Position numbers and translations under genes: made by a program. From Artemia franciscana (Eukaryota; Arthropoda; Branchiopoda; Anostraca; Artemiidae), in assembly GCF_032884065.1 (NCBI RefSeq), contig NC_088863.1:62193512-62257511 (forward strand): DNA of 64,000 nucleotides. The letters run 5' to 3'. Below the pieces are notes generated by a model. The model was not told the DNA's origin, searched no databases, and worked only from the letters and a program-made list of their open reading frames with translations. Positions 24,201 through 38,900 of this stretch are shown piece after piece (positions within the stretch are counted from its first letter, which is position 1; each line of letters starts with the position of its first letter).

Positions 24201-27200
24201 CAAGAAGCGATATTAAAACGCACAGAAATTATTTCATACTTGGAGGGATTTCTCTCCTTTTAAATCCCTAATATTTATGCTAAAGTTCTATTTTTTGTCT
24301 CACTTCTTTCAGAAATACTGCTCAAACATAAGTGCGGTTAGTAAGGACTAAGAAGTGTTTTCAAATCCCCGTAAACGTTTCCGTGATTTAACTGCTTCCT
24401 CCTCCTGAAACCCCTGCTCTTTGCGCTAAAGTTTTGCTTTTAGTCTATATTCTTTACGAACAACTGCTCAAACACAACCTTACTGCATAAATCACTCTAA
24501 AACATCAGCGTTTTTTTTCCTGTACGTTTATTAAATGTGAATTTATCCTGGACATGTCCTTCAGATGGAGAAATCAAGATATCAAAACCAAGCATAGCAA
24601 TAGCAGTCACGTGGGTGTGAACGAAGAGAGAGACTGAGAAGTGCGCTCAGGCACACCTAAGACAACGACCTGCAATGTGCACACATGTTTCTACAGCCCC
24701 AGTTGGAGGACATTCTAGCCACAGCAGCCACGCGAGGTATATACCCAGGCTTCTTTGATGTCCTATGTGCCACAGATGGCCAAGGAGGAACGAAATAAGT
24801 ACGTAAATTTATTAAATATACCCTTTCTCCCTAAATAATGTCGTGCATATGTGAATGCTCTAGAGCCATGATTCTTAATGTCGGGCACACCCCCACCGAT
24901 GAAGCGTGGGAGTATTTTCCCAGGTAATGGGTTGGATTTACACCCTTCGACTGACAATACTCTAGAGCCTTAATTTAAAAAGAAATTTTTTATGTAAATG
25001 ACGTCACATTCGCATACATTTACAGAGCAAAACTCATACATGATAGTATTGCAATGATGTCATGCATTGTATGAAAGGTCTTGCATACAGACAAACATTT
25101 TTATTCGCAAAAAATAGAGCTAGAGGACAAGTCGAAAAAACATACCAATTCAATGGACTTTTAAACTTCCTTCAGGTAAACATGCGTAAAAGTTTGGGTG
25201 ACAAAATACAAACGTCACCAAGGGGGCATAAGGATTTTCGAAATGCCTAGGTAAGGTCATGGCCCAAAATCCGTTGGGAGCCACTGCTCTAGAGTATCTG
25301 AAGGTAAAAAATTGTATTTTGAAAGTAGTAAGCACGAACACCTGTATTCACTTTTTATTTTTTGTGTATGGCAGCTTTGAACCTCCTTGTATAGAAATCC
25401 GTAAAGACTGCTACAAAATGACAATGCCCGGCATCTGCTTTGACAGGTTTCCCTTTAAAAGTTTCCCATAAACGTCAAGAGAAACAAAATGGCCTAAAAA
25501 TAGTTGATACCTATTTAAAAAGACCCGTCCATCTTATGATCAATATCAATAGAATGTACTACCCTAACAAATAGCTGCTCGCAGGCCGAAGAAGGTACAT
25601 TCCTTGGAAACCAATCCATAGTTAACAAAATCTAATAAGAAGTACTGATACAAATACAGGAATTTCAAAAAAGCGGCTTAGAGCTGACCAAGAGTAGCTC
25701 TTGACTCATGCTACTGGAAGGTCTTTCAATACCATCTACCTAAGGACTAGGCCTACTCTTTTCTGCAACAGGGTTATTTATATTTGGAATATCCCTCTTC
25801 ATATAATAATAACACTATTTTTATTAACCACCTAAAATAAATAGTAGGTTGTATGTTTTGAGATAATTTATTATAACCTTAAGTTACTTGTACATACTGT
25901 GCTTTTAGATAAAAAAAAATAGATTAGACAAAGCTCTAAGGTTTGGAGTGACACTTTGAAACTGTTTCTGTTTGGATCTAAAATAAAGTTGTCTTGTGAA
26001 CACCCCTTTTCAAAATGAAATACAGGAGAAGAACAGGAATTTAACTATTAAGGACATAAATAATAAGGATATATGAACAATGAAATTAGGGTTGAGCTTA
26101 GAAAAAAAGGGGAACCAAGTTCTTAGAATTTGTGTAAAAAAAAAGTCAACAAACAAAGTAAAAGTAACAGGGGTCGAAAAAAAAATCATTTATAATTAGA
26201 TTTCTAATTTCTCTGTCAAATTTCTAAGTGGTTTGTTTTCAGCCAACTTTCTATTGCAACTCTTAATTTTCGTTTTTATCAGGTTTCTTTTATTCTGGCT
26301 TCTATTATTTTGTGTGACTTCCATTTATGCTTGTTTTAATCCTTTTCAAGTTTTGTTTTCTGGCCAAAAGGATAGCAGAGAGGAATTCCACATATCCAAT
26401 TGAAATGATTTTAGCATTCGAAAGTATTTTTTTCTTTTGCTCAACGTTTCCCTAAGATCTCAAATTAAGCAAGATCAGTAAGGCCGTCATAAACTGTAGA
26501 TACAAGCATACCCAATAGAAAGGGACTAGCAGTGCTTTCACCCCATGGCTACAGCCCATCCTTTCCCTCTCTAAGCCTTAATAAGTTTTGTGTACATTTT
26601 ACTGTCCCCCATATAAACATGAAGGTTCGATAGATAGGGAAAGAATCCCCACCAGGGCCGTAACCAGGGGGAAGATTTGTGGGGGGAGGGGGGGGAGGGT
26701 GAGCCCCCCTAAACAAAATTTCCACTCGTAAAAATGTGACAAAATGCATATAAACAAATTTGGCGCGTTTTCAAAAGCTTTTTTGTAACCCCCTTCTCCG
26801 AATCCAAAATCCTGGACATGCTCTGAATCCCCATTGATATTTTTTCGACGGATATCCTGAAAAATTGAAGCAGCTTGGTCCAAATAGCTCCCTACCCCTA
26901 TAGCTCAGATTAATGGCCATATATATTCATCCCTGGACTAGTAGTACATTACAGAACTATAGAATGAAAATTTGTTTGCAGTTTCAGTCGCTAGAAATTT
27001 GGAGAGGAGGAAATCAGCCCCACCAATTATTTTTTAACTTTTTAAGGGAGAGGGGGGGGGGGCATAATTTTCTAAAAGACAAAGTAAGTTAATAATAAAA
27101 TCGCGACCATTCTAGCGGTGGGCCGCAATACCCCCCTACAGACATGGTGATTCATGTGACAGCACTGGTCAGATTTTTGATACATTTTAAAGAAGAGTAC

Positions 27201-28525
27201 CCTCCTTTGCCCAAATACAAGTTTGAATCCCTCCGGAATTTTTTTTGAAAATAATATAAGATAGTGTTTAACATAATTTAGAACATGTAAGGCCACAAAA
27301 CGTAACCATCAATTTGTAGCTGGTTTAATCTTTTAACACTTACACTTTGAAAAGTAGTTCGTCTCAGCAAGCTGCCAATCTTCTTTGATTTTATCACAGT
27401 TACCAATGTCAGGATGTTCAGAGCGGAGGCATTCAGTGAATCGATTTTTAAGAATATTGCATATGTTCTGGTCTACCAGCCTAGAAAAAATAATCAAACT
27501 TAAAATTAGTTAAATTTTACATAGACAGAATGGGGGAAAAGGCGAGGAGGTGAGAAACACATTGGAATAAAAATTAAATGGCGTGATTTGAGCCGCTCAA
27601 GAGAAGAATTGATACACTCCCTAAAAAAAGGATTGGTACGAAAAATGAAAAAAAACCTGTGCAGGAGTCAGACAAGGAGTACAGTGTGGTCAAATTCTTA
27701 GCACTATGAAAATGGGCTAAAATTATCACTGTTCCAAACAAAAGTAGCAAATTCTAATAGTTGACAAGTAGCAAAACAAAAGTCAAGTTTTTGTAATTTT
27801 ATCAGAGGAGTTTTTAATGCTGAGCAAAGATGGACTGAGAAGCATATTATGATAGAACAAAGACAAACTTCTGTTGGTGAAAACCAAAGAACTTTAGAAA
27901 ATTCAAACATGTTGCCATTCAGAAACGATGCCGACGAGAGTCATTTTCGTAAACTGAATATCAAGTAATAAATTCTGTTTCTGTTGTGTAATTGTCTGGA
28001 TTCGGCAGTAAAATCTGTTTGACCCAGTCGAACGCAGCGTTTTCAGTGTTTTTGATCGACATGGAACAATTACGCGCTGCTTAGAAAAATAGTAGCCAGC
28101 ACAACTGTGAACATACTCTTTATTATGAACAGTATTTCCATTCTTGAGATTTAAACATATTTTGGGACTTCTTTTCTCATTTTTCTCATGGAGAATGTCC
28201 TTGCAATTATGCATTATTAATTTTCTTAATTAATTACAAACTATGCTTTTCAAATATCGTTTTAAAATTAAACCATATAGCGATTTGGTATTGTACTTAC
28301 GTTTTTTTCGTTTCTTTTTAAGAGATAAAGAGAAAAGAACAAAGCAGAAACGCTGGTTATGCAATGCGGTGGATCTGGAGATATTTGATCAAAATTTCTG
28401 TTGAATTTACAACTCTAATCCGTAAGAGCATCGCAGTAGCCATTAAGCTATATTCTGACAAGTGTTAAATTTTATACAAATATAACAAAACAATAATTAT
28501 ATTTGAATATATCTATATATAAATA

Positions 28526-28597
<72 letters not shown>

Positions 28598-31500
28598 TAG
28601 CTGGGTCCTGGTGGCTTTGCCACCGGGCCTCAGCACGGCACACGCCAGGCATCTATATATGGATTCTCATTGTCCCTTGTGTTGTAACCAGAGACAGTGC
28701 TGGGTCCCGGCAGCTTTGCCACCGTGCCCCGCGGGCCCCAGCATGGCACGCGGCAGGCTTCTATATATGGATTCTCATTGTCCCTTGTTTTCTGGTTCCT
28801 GGCAACGCTAGGTCATTTTTGGATCGAAATGATGACGTAAATTGGACATTCCTAATCTGGCCCTTTCTCTTTGAGCCGCAAGCCTGGTTTTGCGTTGCTC
28901 TGGTGTTCCCTTTTTGGTGACATTGTAGGATAATTATATACGCATTGCTTTTGCAATATAGCGACACGCCTTCTTTTACTATCTCTATTAGCCGCAAGCC
29001 TGGTTTTGCGTTGCGAACATGACGTCATTTATAGATTTTTATTATTTATTATTTTTTTCCTTTTTTTATTTTTTTTAATATTTTTAATTTTTTTGATGAC
29101 ATATTTTAGTTTTTTCTTTTTTTAGCTTCTTTTTAATTCTTTTAAGTTTTTTTTTAGTTAGTTTTTTTTTTAATATTGACGTCATACTTAGTGACAGATA
29201 GACAGTGTAACGATAAAGATAGTGTAACGGACAGACGGACACTACATTTTTATATATATAGAAGACTAGCTGTTGGTGGGCACCCCAAAACCTAGTTGGT
29301 GGGGCGCTTCACGCCCCCCCCCCCCCAAGCCCCCCCGCGCGCGTAAGTCGTTACGCGCCATATTAGTTACGCCCCATTGTAGTTGTGTCCCTGTGTCCCG
29401 ACTGTGAATATAGATAGATTTATATATGTGTTTCAAACTACGTAAAAATTGCGATGCAATCGGACACGCATATTTGTAGTTAATTTTAATATTTTTACGT
29501 GTGCCCATAAATTAGAATTTTTCAGGCAAGCATTCATTTCGTCTGCAGGAGTTAAATTACGTAAAAATTGCGAATATACAACATTCTTGGCTTTCCCATT
29601 GTCTGTGCATATACAAAGCCGTATGTACTAATAATGACGTCATATGCAAACGCTCTTTTTACAAACAAACAAACATGCATACACACAACTCGTTTTTATA
29701 TAGATAGATAGATAGATAGATACAATACAAATTAACTGCGTAAAACTTGCGAATATACAACATTCTTCGCTGTCCAATTGTCGCTGCATATAAATAGATT
29801 GTCAGGTTTACCGACCCTCGAACATGCAACGTACAATTGTCCATGGGAAAAACAATCAGTATTAAGATTATACCACATTTTTCTAATGATTGACCTTGAG
29901 CTTTGTTAATGGTGATTGCAAATGCTAATCGAATTGGGAATTGCAATCTTTTAAATTGAAAAGGCAGATCCGTTGGAATCATGGGAATGCGAGGAATAAG
30001 AACAGCCTCACCCTCAAAAGGCCCTGTCAAGATTGTGGCCTCTATTAGGTTTTCCATTGTTTTTTTTTACGGCAAGTCGCGTGCCATTGCAAAGCTTTGG
30101 TGGGTTGATATTTCTTAAAAGTATTATTGGTACGTCTATTTTTAGTTGTAGCACGTGTGGTGGAAACCCTGAAAGATCTATGGAATTTAAAAATTCAGAA
30201 GGATAATTAACCGCTTCATTTGGTTCCAAAACTGTGTCGAGTGACTTGTAAAGGACTGCCTGGTCTCGAATCTTCAAAACAATATTGTTGATTTCGTGGA
30301 CGTCTATATTTTTGGGTGCGAGAATCGCTCTTTCACTTAGCCATTTATTATTTTTATAATTTTTTAGAATATCCGGAAATACTTTTTCAATCAATTCTTT
30401 TTTGGACGTCACTAAATTACAGAAATCAGCAGGTAGTTGTATACGTCCTGAAATTGAGTCTGCTGGGAGCTTTCCGTTTCCAATTGCCAGCAATTGATCT
30501 GAAAATGTTTGACCAGAGTGATCGTTTTGCAATCGGACACGCATATTTGTAGTTAATTTTAATATTTTTACGTGTGCCCATAAATTAGAATTTTTCAGGC
30601 AAGCATTCATTTCGTCTGCAGGAGTTGATCTAGGTATTATAGGTAATGTTTGCCTGAAATCTCCCGCAAGCAATATTAATGTGCTGCCAAAGGGTTTCGA
30701 CTTCCCTCTCAAATCTTTCAAGCATTGATCCAGAGCCTCGAGCGATTTTTTGTGTGCCATTGTGCACTCATCCCAAATAATAAGTTTGCATTGCTGCAAT
30801 ACTTTACCCATCCCAGATGATTTGGAAATATTGCACGTGGGAGTTTCTGTAGAATGCAAATTCAGAGGCAATTTCAAAGCGGAATGAGCAGTTCTTCCAC
30901 CAGGCAGCAATATTGCGGCTATTCCGGACGACGCAATTGCCAACGCTATATCATTTTTTGATCGAATTGATGCCAGAATCAGTTTTATCACAAACGTTTT
31001 ACCAGTACCTCCTGGCGCATCCAAAAATAAAATTTCTCCAACGTTGTTATCGACACAATGCATTATCGTATCATAAATGTCTTTTTGTTCCGACGTTAAC
31101 TTGGAAATGTTATTTTGTACATACGACAATAGATCACTCGTACTGTAACTTTGTTCACGATCCAATTCTACACATGTCGAAACAGCAGCGATACGGTTAG
31201 GTGAAGGCATTCCCAAATCCTGAAGAGGTTTGTTTGTCATACGAGTCTGCTTTCGCGTTGCTCTGGTAGTTCCTCGGCTCGCTTTCTGTTCTTTCTTTCT
31301 CTATCAGCCTCAAGCCTGTTTCCTTGCTGTTCTTTTGATTCCTCGGCACGCTTTCTGTTCTTTCTTTCTCTATCAGCCTCAAGCCTGTTTCCTTGCTGTT
31401 CTTTTGATTCCTCGGCACGCTTTCTTTTCTGACTTTCTCTATCAGCAGCAAGTTTTTTGGCATAGACTCTTTGAGCATCTCCATCGGCTTTTGCCATTGT

Positions 31501-32928
31501 AAGTTCATCAGTCATTTTAAACTTAAACATTAATAGATTTCTACGTGAACATATATGTCAAACAAATACAACGTAGAAACAATAGGGAAAGTTTTTTCAA
31601 GACAATGGAAATTATTTATGTAGATATTTCGGCCCTATGTCCAAGGGCCGTCATCAGCACAATACAATACTATATATATATAAAAGAACTTACATCAAAT
31701 TGTGAGAATTAAAACTGAATATAAAAACACTTATTAAAACAATTTTTTTTTAAAATATAGCCCTAGCATCCTTACTTCAGCGAAGTTCAACCAGTCCTGG
31801 TTGAACTTCGCTGAAGTAAGGATGCTAGGGCTATATTTTAAAAAAAAATTGTTTTAATAAGTGTTTTTATATTCAGTTTTAATTCTCACAATTTGATGTA
31901 AGTTCTTTTATATATATATAGTATTGTATTGTGCTGAAGACGGCCCTTGGACATAGGGCCGAAATATCTACATAAATAATTTCCATTGTCTTGAAAAAAC
32001 TTTCCCTATTGTTTCTACGTTGTATTTGTTTGTTATGGAAAGGCAGTGTGGTCTTCGTCGCTATTTTCGAACATATATGTCTTAAATATCTTTAATGACG
32101 TCACCGTCATAGCAAAAATGACGACAACTAACTTCATGATTAAATATCTTTAATGACGTCACCGTCATAGCAAAAATGACGACAACTAACTTCATGACGT
32201 CAGTCGACACAGAAACATGACGTCACCTGACAGACAGACAACTTATTTTTATATATATAGATATATGTGTAATTATAAAAATAATAGAAAATAGTTTTAA
32301 ATTTTCTTCTGCACCCATATTTCCCGCTACCCAATTAAAAAAAAACCATCATCTGAGTAAATATTCAAATTCGTTTCTGATACAGATTAAATTTGAAAAA
32401 ATTCTTTCTCTGGCCAACATTTGTTTTTTAATAATAAAAACTTGCTGCTATAAATATGTACAGTAGATATTGAATCATCTTTAGTAGATATTCGAAATTT
32501 GCTCCGAGAAGTATAATTAGAGGAACTTAGGTTATTTTGCTTTCAACTAGACATGCCAGTCTTGCCATAGCTTATGCAGCAATCTCAGTTGATTGTTTTA
32601 CAAAATACTACTAGAGCCCAGAGTTGCCACTGGTAGCAATTTTAACACTTTAAAAATTGATCGTGGTGGTAAACCTGCTAGAGCCTACATTAACTTGACA
32701 GCAAGTGAATAGAAAAACTATCACTTTTCGATCCATGTTTCTAATCCCTTGAAAATTAACTGGTTTCCTTTGCTTGGCATTATAGCTTTTCAGTGTAGAG
32801 GAGCAGGCCAGTTAGACCAGCTCGGAGAAAGTAACTATCATTGGTTTTCATGTTGTATATCGACTTCATACAAAACCTTTAATTTCCAGTGTACAGACAG
32901 TAAGGAAGTAAAAACGACCAAAGGATTG

Positions 32929-32961
<33 letters not shown>

Positions 32962-35900
32962 ACTGGTCAATAGCCAATGTATTGGAATGCTGGTAATAAG
33001 AATTATCTGAGGAATTCGTAGTTGTGCTTTGGTCAAGGGTGGAATTCAAGGTTTTTCTCCTCAAAACAAGTTGTTTTCCAACAACTAGCTACCGCTAGTT
33101 GTTGGAAACGAATGATAAAACTAAAAACCCAGGGCCACAAACGCTCCCACATCAATCAGAATGAAAAAAACAAAAAACAAAAACAGAATGCCTGTATAGG
33201 GGTATTGCGGCCAACCTTCGGAATTGTAACGACTTCTATAACTAACATATCATTTTCATATAAAGCCTTTTTGGGCAAACTTCCGCCGTTTACCCAAGCC
33301 ATATTAATCAAACACTTCGAAAACTATGGGTTCTATTACACTATATTAGCTCTATGACTATCTACCTTGGTTCTAATGCCCTAGCAATGATGCATGGACG
33401 GATAATAGATTAGACATATCTATTAACAATGAACTAACCTCCTTTTTATAAAATCCTGATAAGAGGGGGATTAATGCCAGGTTCGCCTCTCAATCAATTA
33501 GACTATCCGTCTTGGCTTTTTCTACAATTGGCCATGACTTGATGCCCACAACTATTCCATTTAATTCTTTCTATCTTTTTGATGAACCAATTAAAAACAA
33601 AGCCCCCACCACCAAAAATAAATCTTGTGTGGGGCTCCACATCAAATACTTTTTTAGCGCAAAAAAAACCTACATATCAATGATATTCGAAAAGAATTTC
33701 GCAAGTATTTAGCTTTGTTCAGGTTGAGCTATGAAAGGGAGAGGTGTTGAGTTCATTGGATTTGCATGAAAACTTAAAATAGTAAAGCCCAAGTCAATTC
33801 TGCCTAATTTTGCAGTGCTTCTGGACATGACAGGTGGGTAAATAAACAGATAAAATTTGTGAATATTGGTTGTAGACAATTCATTCAATGTATCTGTATT
33901 TATTAAAGATGCTATTTATTTCCAATAATTCCTTTTATTGCTAATGGAAATAGATAAGTCAGTTAATTTGACTCAAGGCAAATCAGTAGATTTCTAGACA
34001 TGCTTAAATGTTTTATTGCAGATATAACTACCCCCCCCCCAGTCCTAGAGAATTCGTCTGGTGCTACCTTGAATTATACTAATGTACACTTACGTTTATC
34101 GATATTGAAAATACCATACGTTCTCAGCATAGGTTATCCATCAATAAGTAAAGTAACTGTACTTTTCTATCAAATAAAGCATACCTGTCTCTTTTAAATT
34201 GTTCATCAGCTTCATGGCGACAAATATAATCATCTGTATAACACTCATCAATAGTGGGGACCCTTCTAAAAGTACGATGGTACCATACAGCGTCCTGTTT
34301 TCGGTTTGGCTCAACAATGTTTTCTAAAATAAAGCAATATAGAATTAGAAGAATGGACAACTATTGATATAGACCCAAAGTCTCCCCCCCCCCCAATGAA
34401 GAGAACTTCAAGAGGTATCACTCATCCCACATCCTGTAAAATATATATCTATCTTGTTTAACAAGCAACAACTGTATGTGTAAATATTTTTTTTTCAAAA
34501 ACGGTACAATAGAATAGAATTTATTTGCACTTAAAGCCCATGACAAGATATACAAAACAAAGAACAATTAAACAGAAAAAAAAACTAAAATAATCCTACA
34601 GAAACCCAGCTCTGTGATGCATCGCGAGACAGAGGCATCATGCCAAACTTTTGGCACCCATAAAACATTCACCCGAACACACTCTCACCAACTACTCAAA
34701 ATCAAAACCCTCTGTACCAAAGACTCCAATTCTCCCATCAGTCAGTTCTTCTGATTATTACATCAAGTGACAAACACTTTCATTGAAACCTCCACACATA
34801 GGGAAAAATGAGAAATATATATTTCTTTCTTCTGAAAAATGGCATACAAAATTTTCAGTGTAGAAAAACGATCTAGATAGGTCACAATTTTAGGAAAAAT
34901 CGTTTCCTCTTGCAAGCCTCTTAATATATTATTCTTAAATCTTATAATAATTTAAATTTGCGCAACTGGGTCAACTGTCAACCTGAAGCTTAATTATGTA
35001 CATTTGGGGTGGATTATATCTTTTATACCGACAATCAACTGTAAGGTTTATAAAACAATTCCGGGGTTACGGGATTTGACCCCTTCGCCGAAGTTTTATC
35101 CAACTCTTAAAGACATGACATGACTACAATTGATAATTTCTCTTCTATACCTATTTTAAGCGCATGAAGATATTCTGACATGGTGATATATCTGAACAGA
35201 AACAAGGAAATTTGGCTATATAACGGAAAAACATGAAAAAATTTGAGAAAACTTTATTTAAAAACACCAACAATGACAAGTCATAGCCTCATCATTCATC
35301 TTCTAGACCTGCTTTAAGTGCATCAAGATTTTCTGACATAATGACATATTTGGTTGGGAAAAACGAAATTTGGTGGCATATGGAAAAACATCCAAAGTCC
35401 ATGGATATTTATAATTCATAAAATATTAGTCTTATTCACAAGTAAAAAAATGAAAAGAAACTATCGTCATGGAATGCAACATCCTACTACCTTGTACTTC
35501 TACTAAATCTTTCTGGCTCGAATTTATTTCAAAGAACCTTTGGGCTGCTTTCTATTGCTTTTCTAAGGTTCAAAGCTTAAACGCTTTCATAATATTTATG
35601 CTCAAATTCTGCTATAATCACGAAGGCAATCTATTCTTCAACAAATCTTTTTGCCTAAGTTGTTGGTAACAAAATCCTCTCTCGGTTTTGAAAAATAATT
35701 TTTTCTGCATCTCCCCCCCCACACACTAATTACATGCGTGTTTATTTTTTTTCCAACAAAGCAATGAACAAAAATAAAAACACAACTAACGTTTAATTTT
35801 AAAGAACAATAGATATTCCAATTATTTCAACCCACGTCCAGGAGCCTTTCTCAACAGAAAAAAAAGGGAAAAACTACGACGAAAAAAATAAATAATTTCT

Positions 35901-38900
35901 TAAAACATTACACACAAAAAAAAACACTACAACTAAACACACGATGAAAAAAATGATAACAATAAATAAATAAGAAACTCTAATTATAAACAAACTTCTA
36001 GCACTGGTGTTACAAAACTTAAGAAAATACCAAATCAAATGTGTATAGTGAAAAAATACACATGATAACATGAAAAAAATGATAACAATAAATAAATAAG
36101 AAACTCTAATTATAAACAAACTTCTAGCACTGGTGTTACAAAACTTAAGAAAATACCAAATCAAATGTGTATAGTGAAACCATGGGTCACTCTCCTCTGA
36201 ACAATCAGTGTATAAATGAGAATCTATTAAAAATGAAGACTATATTTATATGAACAGACAAAAGAAGGTCACCAAACCCGAGGTCCATCACCCCTAATTA
36301 TGTCTTACAGGTTAATGAACATTTACATGAATTATAAATTAAATGGATTTTTTGTTTGTTTGCTAGTTTAGCTGCAGTCCGTTGATTTTTCCCAGCATTG
36401 ACCTCATTCTGACTTTTGTTCGCAAGGTTATCACTTGTTTCAGGACAACTATTTAGATCACAACTCGTTAAAGTTTTTACCTGGTACTTCATTAAACTAT
36501 TATAAATTGAATTTATCTTAAAATCTCCCTCATCTCTATTAATGTTAATACCCCCATAGGTATTTTTTTTTATTTCTATAATTTCTTTGAAACTTTGCAA
36601 AAGTCCAACAGATGTATCTAGAATTTTTGTCTGATCAAACAAAATATTGTGATGAGGAAAAGTATAGGCTATATGTGTTCTACTATAGCTAATTCAAATG
36701 TTTCAGGTTTTTTTTTATTATATTTTAGCGAGCAAAATTTGGCATTTTTGTGTCACTGTAGCCTATTTTCTGTATTTTCTACCTACATAAAATTTACAAC
36801 AAGAGCATGGAATTTTGTATAACCCCTTTTGTATGTGTTTTGGAACTTTGTCTTTTCTATTATTTAGCAAAGAGTTTATAGTTTGTCTTGATTTAAATGT
36901 TGTTTTTATATTATATTTTTTTAGTTCTCTTCTTAACTTCTGTGACTAAATTGGGATATAAGGCAAAGTTATTTGATTTGTTTTTTGAGTTGACCCATAT
37001 TCTTCTAATATTATAGGTTCCATTAACTTTTTTTTTCATTTTCTCAATTATTTGAGAAATCATATTTTCAGGATATCTATTCCTACTAGAATATCTATCT
37101 GTATATAAATGAGTTGTTTGTCTGTTGACTGACGTCATGTTTGTGTGTCTACTGACGTCATGTTTGTCGACTGACGTCAATATAAGAATTGAGCTGTATG
37201 TCGTCATGAAGTTGTTTGTCGACTGACGAAATTACAGACCGGGACAGCGGGACACAAATGACGACCGGGACACAGGGAATATAAAAGACGGCCGGGACAC
37301 TAAGAGAAATTACAGACCGGGACACAAATGACGACCAGGACACAGGGAATATAAATGACGACCGGGACACTCAAAGAGAAATTACAGACTGGATCACTGG
37401 GACACAAATGACGACCGGGACATAGGGACACAACTACAACGGGGACGCCGGAGGGCATATAAATGACGACGGGGACACAGGGAATGTTCGATTAGTAATT
37501 ACCATCAACAAAGCTCAAGGGCAATCATTAGAATAATGAGGTATAGATCTGAATACGGATTGTTTTTCCCATGGACAATTATATGTTGCATGTTCAAGAG
37601 TCGGTAAACCTGACAATCTATTTATATGCACAAACAATGGGACAGCGAAGAATGTTGTATATTCGCAAGTTTTACATAGTTAAAAACATATATATATCTA
37701 TCTATATTCACAGGTGGGACACAGGGACACAACTACAATGGCGCGTAACGACTTACACGCGCAGGGGGGCTTGGAAGGGGCGAAGCACTTCCACCAACTA
37801 GGTGTTGGGGTGGCGCAAAGCGCCACCCCAACAGCTAGTCCTTAATAAAAATTAATTCACTGCTGATGTATTCTGGTAATGCTATTTTTAATACCCTACC
37901 AACTAAAGAATTAACTACCCCCCTTTTTACTTGGATTGGATGATTTTTTGCGAAAGACATATAACGATTGTTGTTAGTTAGTTTACGATAAATTGAAAAA
38001 GTTAGTGCATTATTATTTCTATAGATCCAAATATCCAGAAACGATAACTTATTCTCTGTTTCTTTTTCAATTGTAAAAACTCATTCCCCTCCCAAATTAT
38101 TTATATGTTCCAGAAAACCTTCAATTTTTGATTCTCCATTATTCCAAATAACTAAAATGTCATCCATATATCTGCCCCAAAATTTAGGTTTAAATGTTTC
38201 AATAGCTAAAGTTTCTGCAAAGTCTGCATAAATATTTGCTAACAGCAGACTTAAGGGCCCTCCCATTGCTAACCCTCTTATTTGCTGGTAAAATTATCTC
38301 TGAACTTGAAATAATTAGTATACCTTCCCGTTATTTTAACTAAATTTAATTTAGTTTCTATCTTTATTCCAACAGATACTACTTCAATCTCACTCTTATG
38401 TTCATCAATTTTTTTTTTTTGCTAAAACACAAACAGATTTATCGAAAGGTATATACGTATACACTGATTTTATATCAAACCTAGAAACTCTAGATTCATT
38501 TGATATCTCAATATTTATAAGTTTATTTTTTAAGAATTCTGAGCTTTTTACATAGGAATTCTGGAGATATAATAAAGGTTCAAGTTTCATTGCTACCTGT
38601 TTTTCGATTCTTTCTGTTGGTGAATTAGTTGTTGATACTATAGGTCTTAGAGGAATACCTGTTTTATGATCTTTGGCAAACCATACATTCTTGGGCAGAC
38701 TGAACCCCTCGGAAAGAACTTGTAATACGTCCGTGCCCTGATATTTCGATTAGTTTCAAGGCCTTCTAAGTCCTTTCTTAATTTTGCAACATACGATTCA
38801 GTTGGGTCTGAGTTACGTTTCTTGTTTGTTGAAATATCTTTTAGAATCGTTCTTTCAATTTTTTTTTATCTTTATTCTTAAGGTTTTTTTTGAAAATTTA

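Larger units (their letters stand above)
29266..32261 (-). mobile_element. Helitron with Pif1-like helicase (about 3.0 kb), minus orientation
   Basis: 5' end TCTATATATATAAAAATAAG at 32261 (minus). The 3' end is a GTTGG-rich hairpin region, CAACAG, and CTAG at 29266-29269, followed by T. It contains a Pif1-type helicase frame (31240 down to about 29800) preceded by a lysine/arginine-rich repeat segment. The HUH Rep nuclease part expected of a complete RepHel protein is absent, so the element is a deletion derivative. A 509-bp palindromic insertion (31560-32068) sits near its 5' end. It lies in intron 2 of NDUFB10, sense to the gene. Confidence 0.8.
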
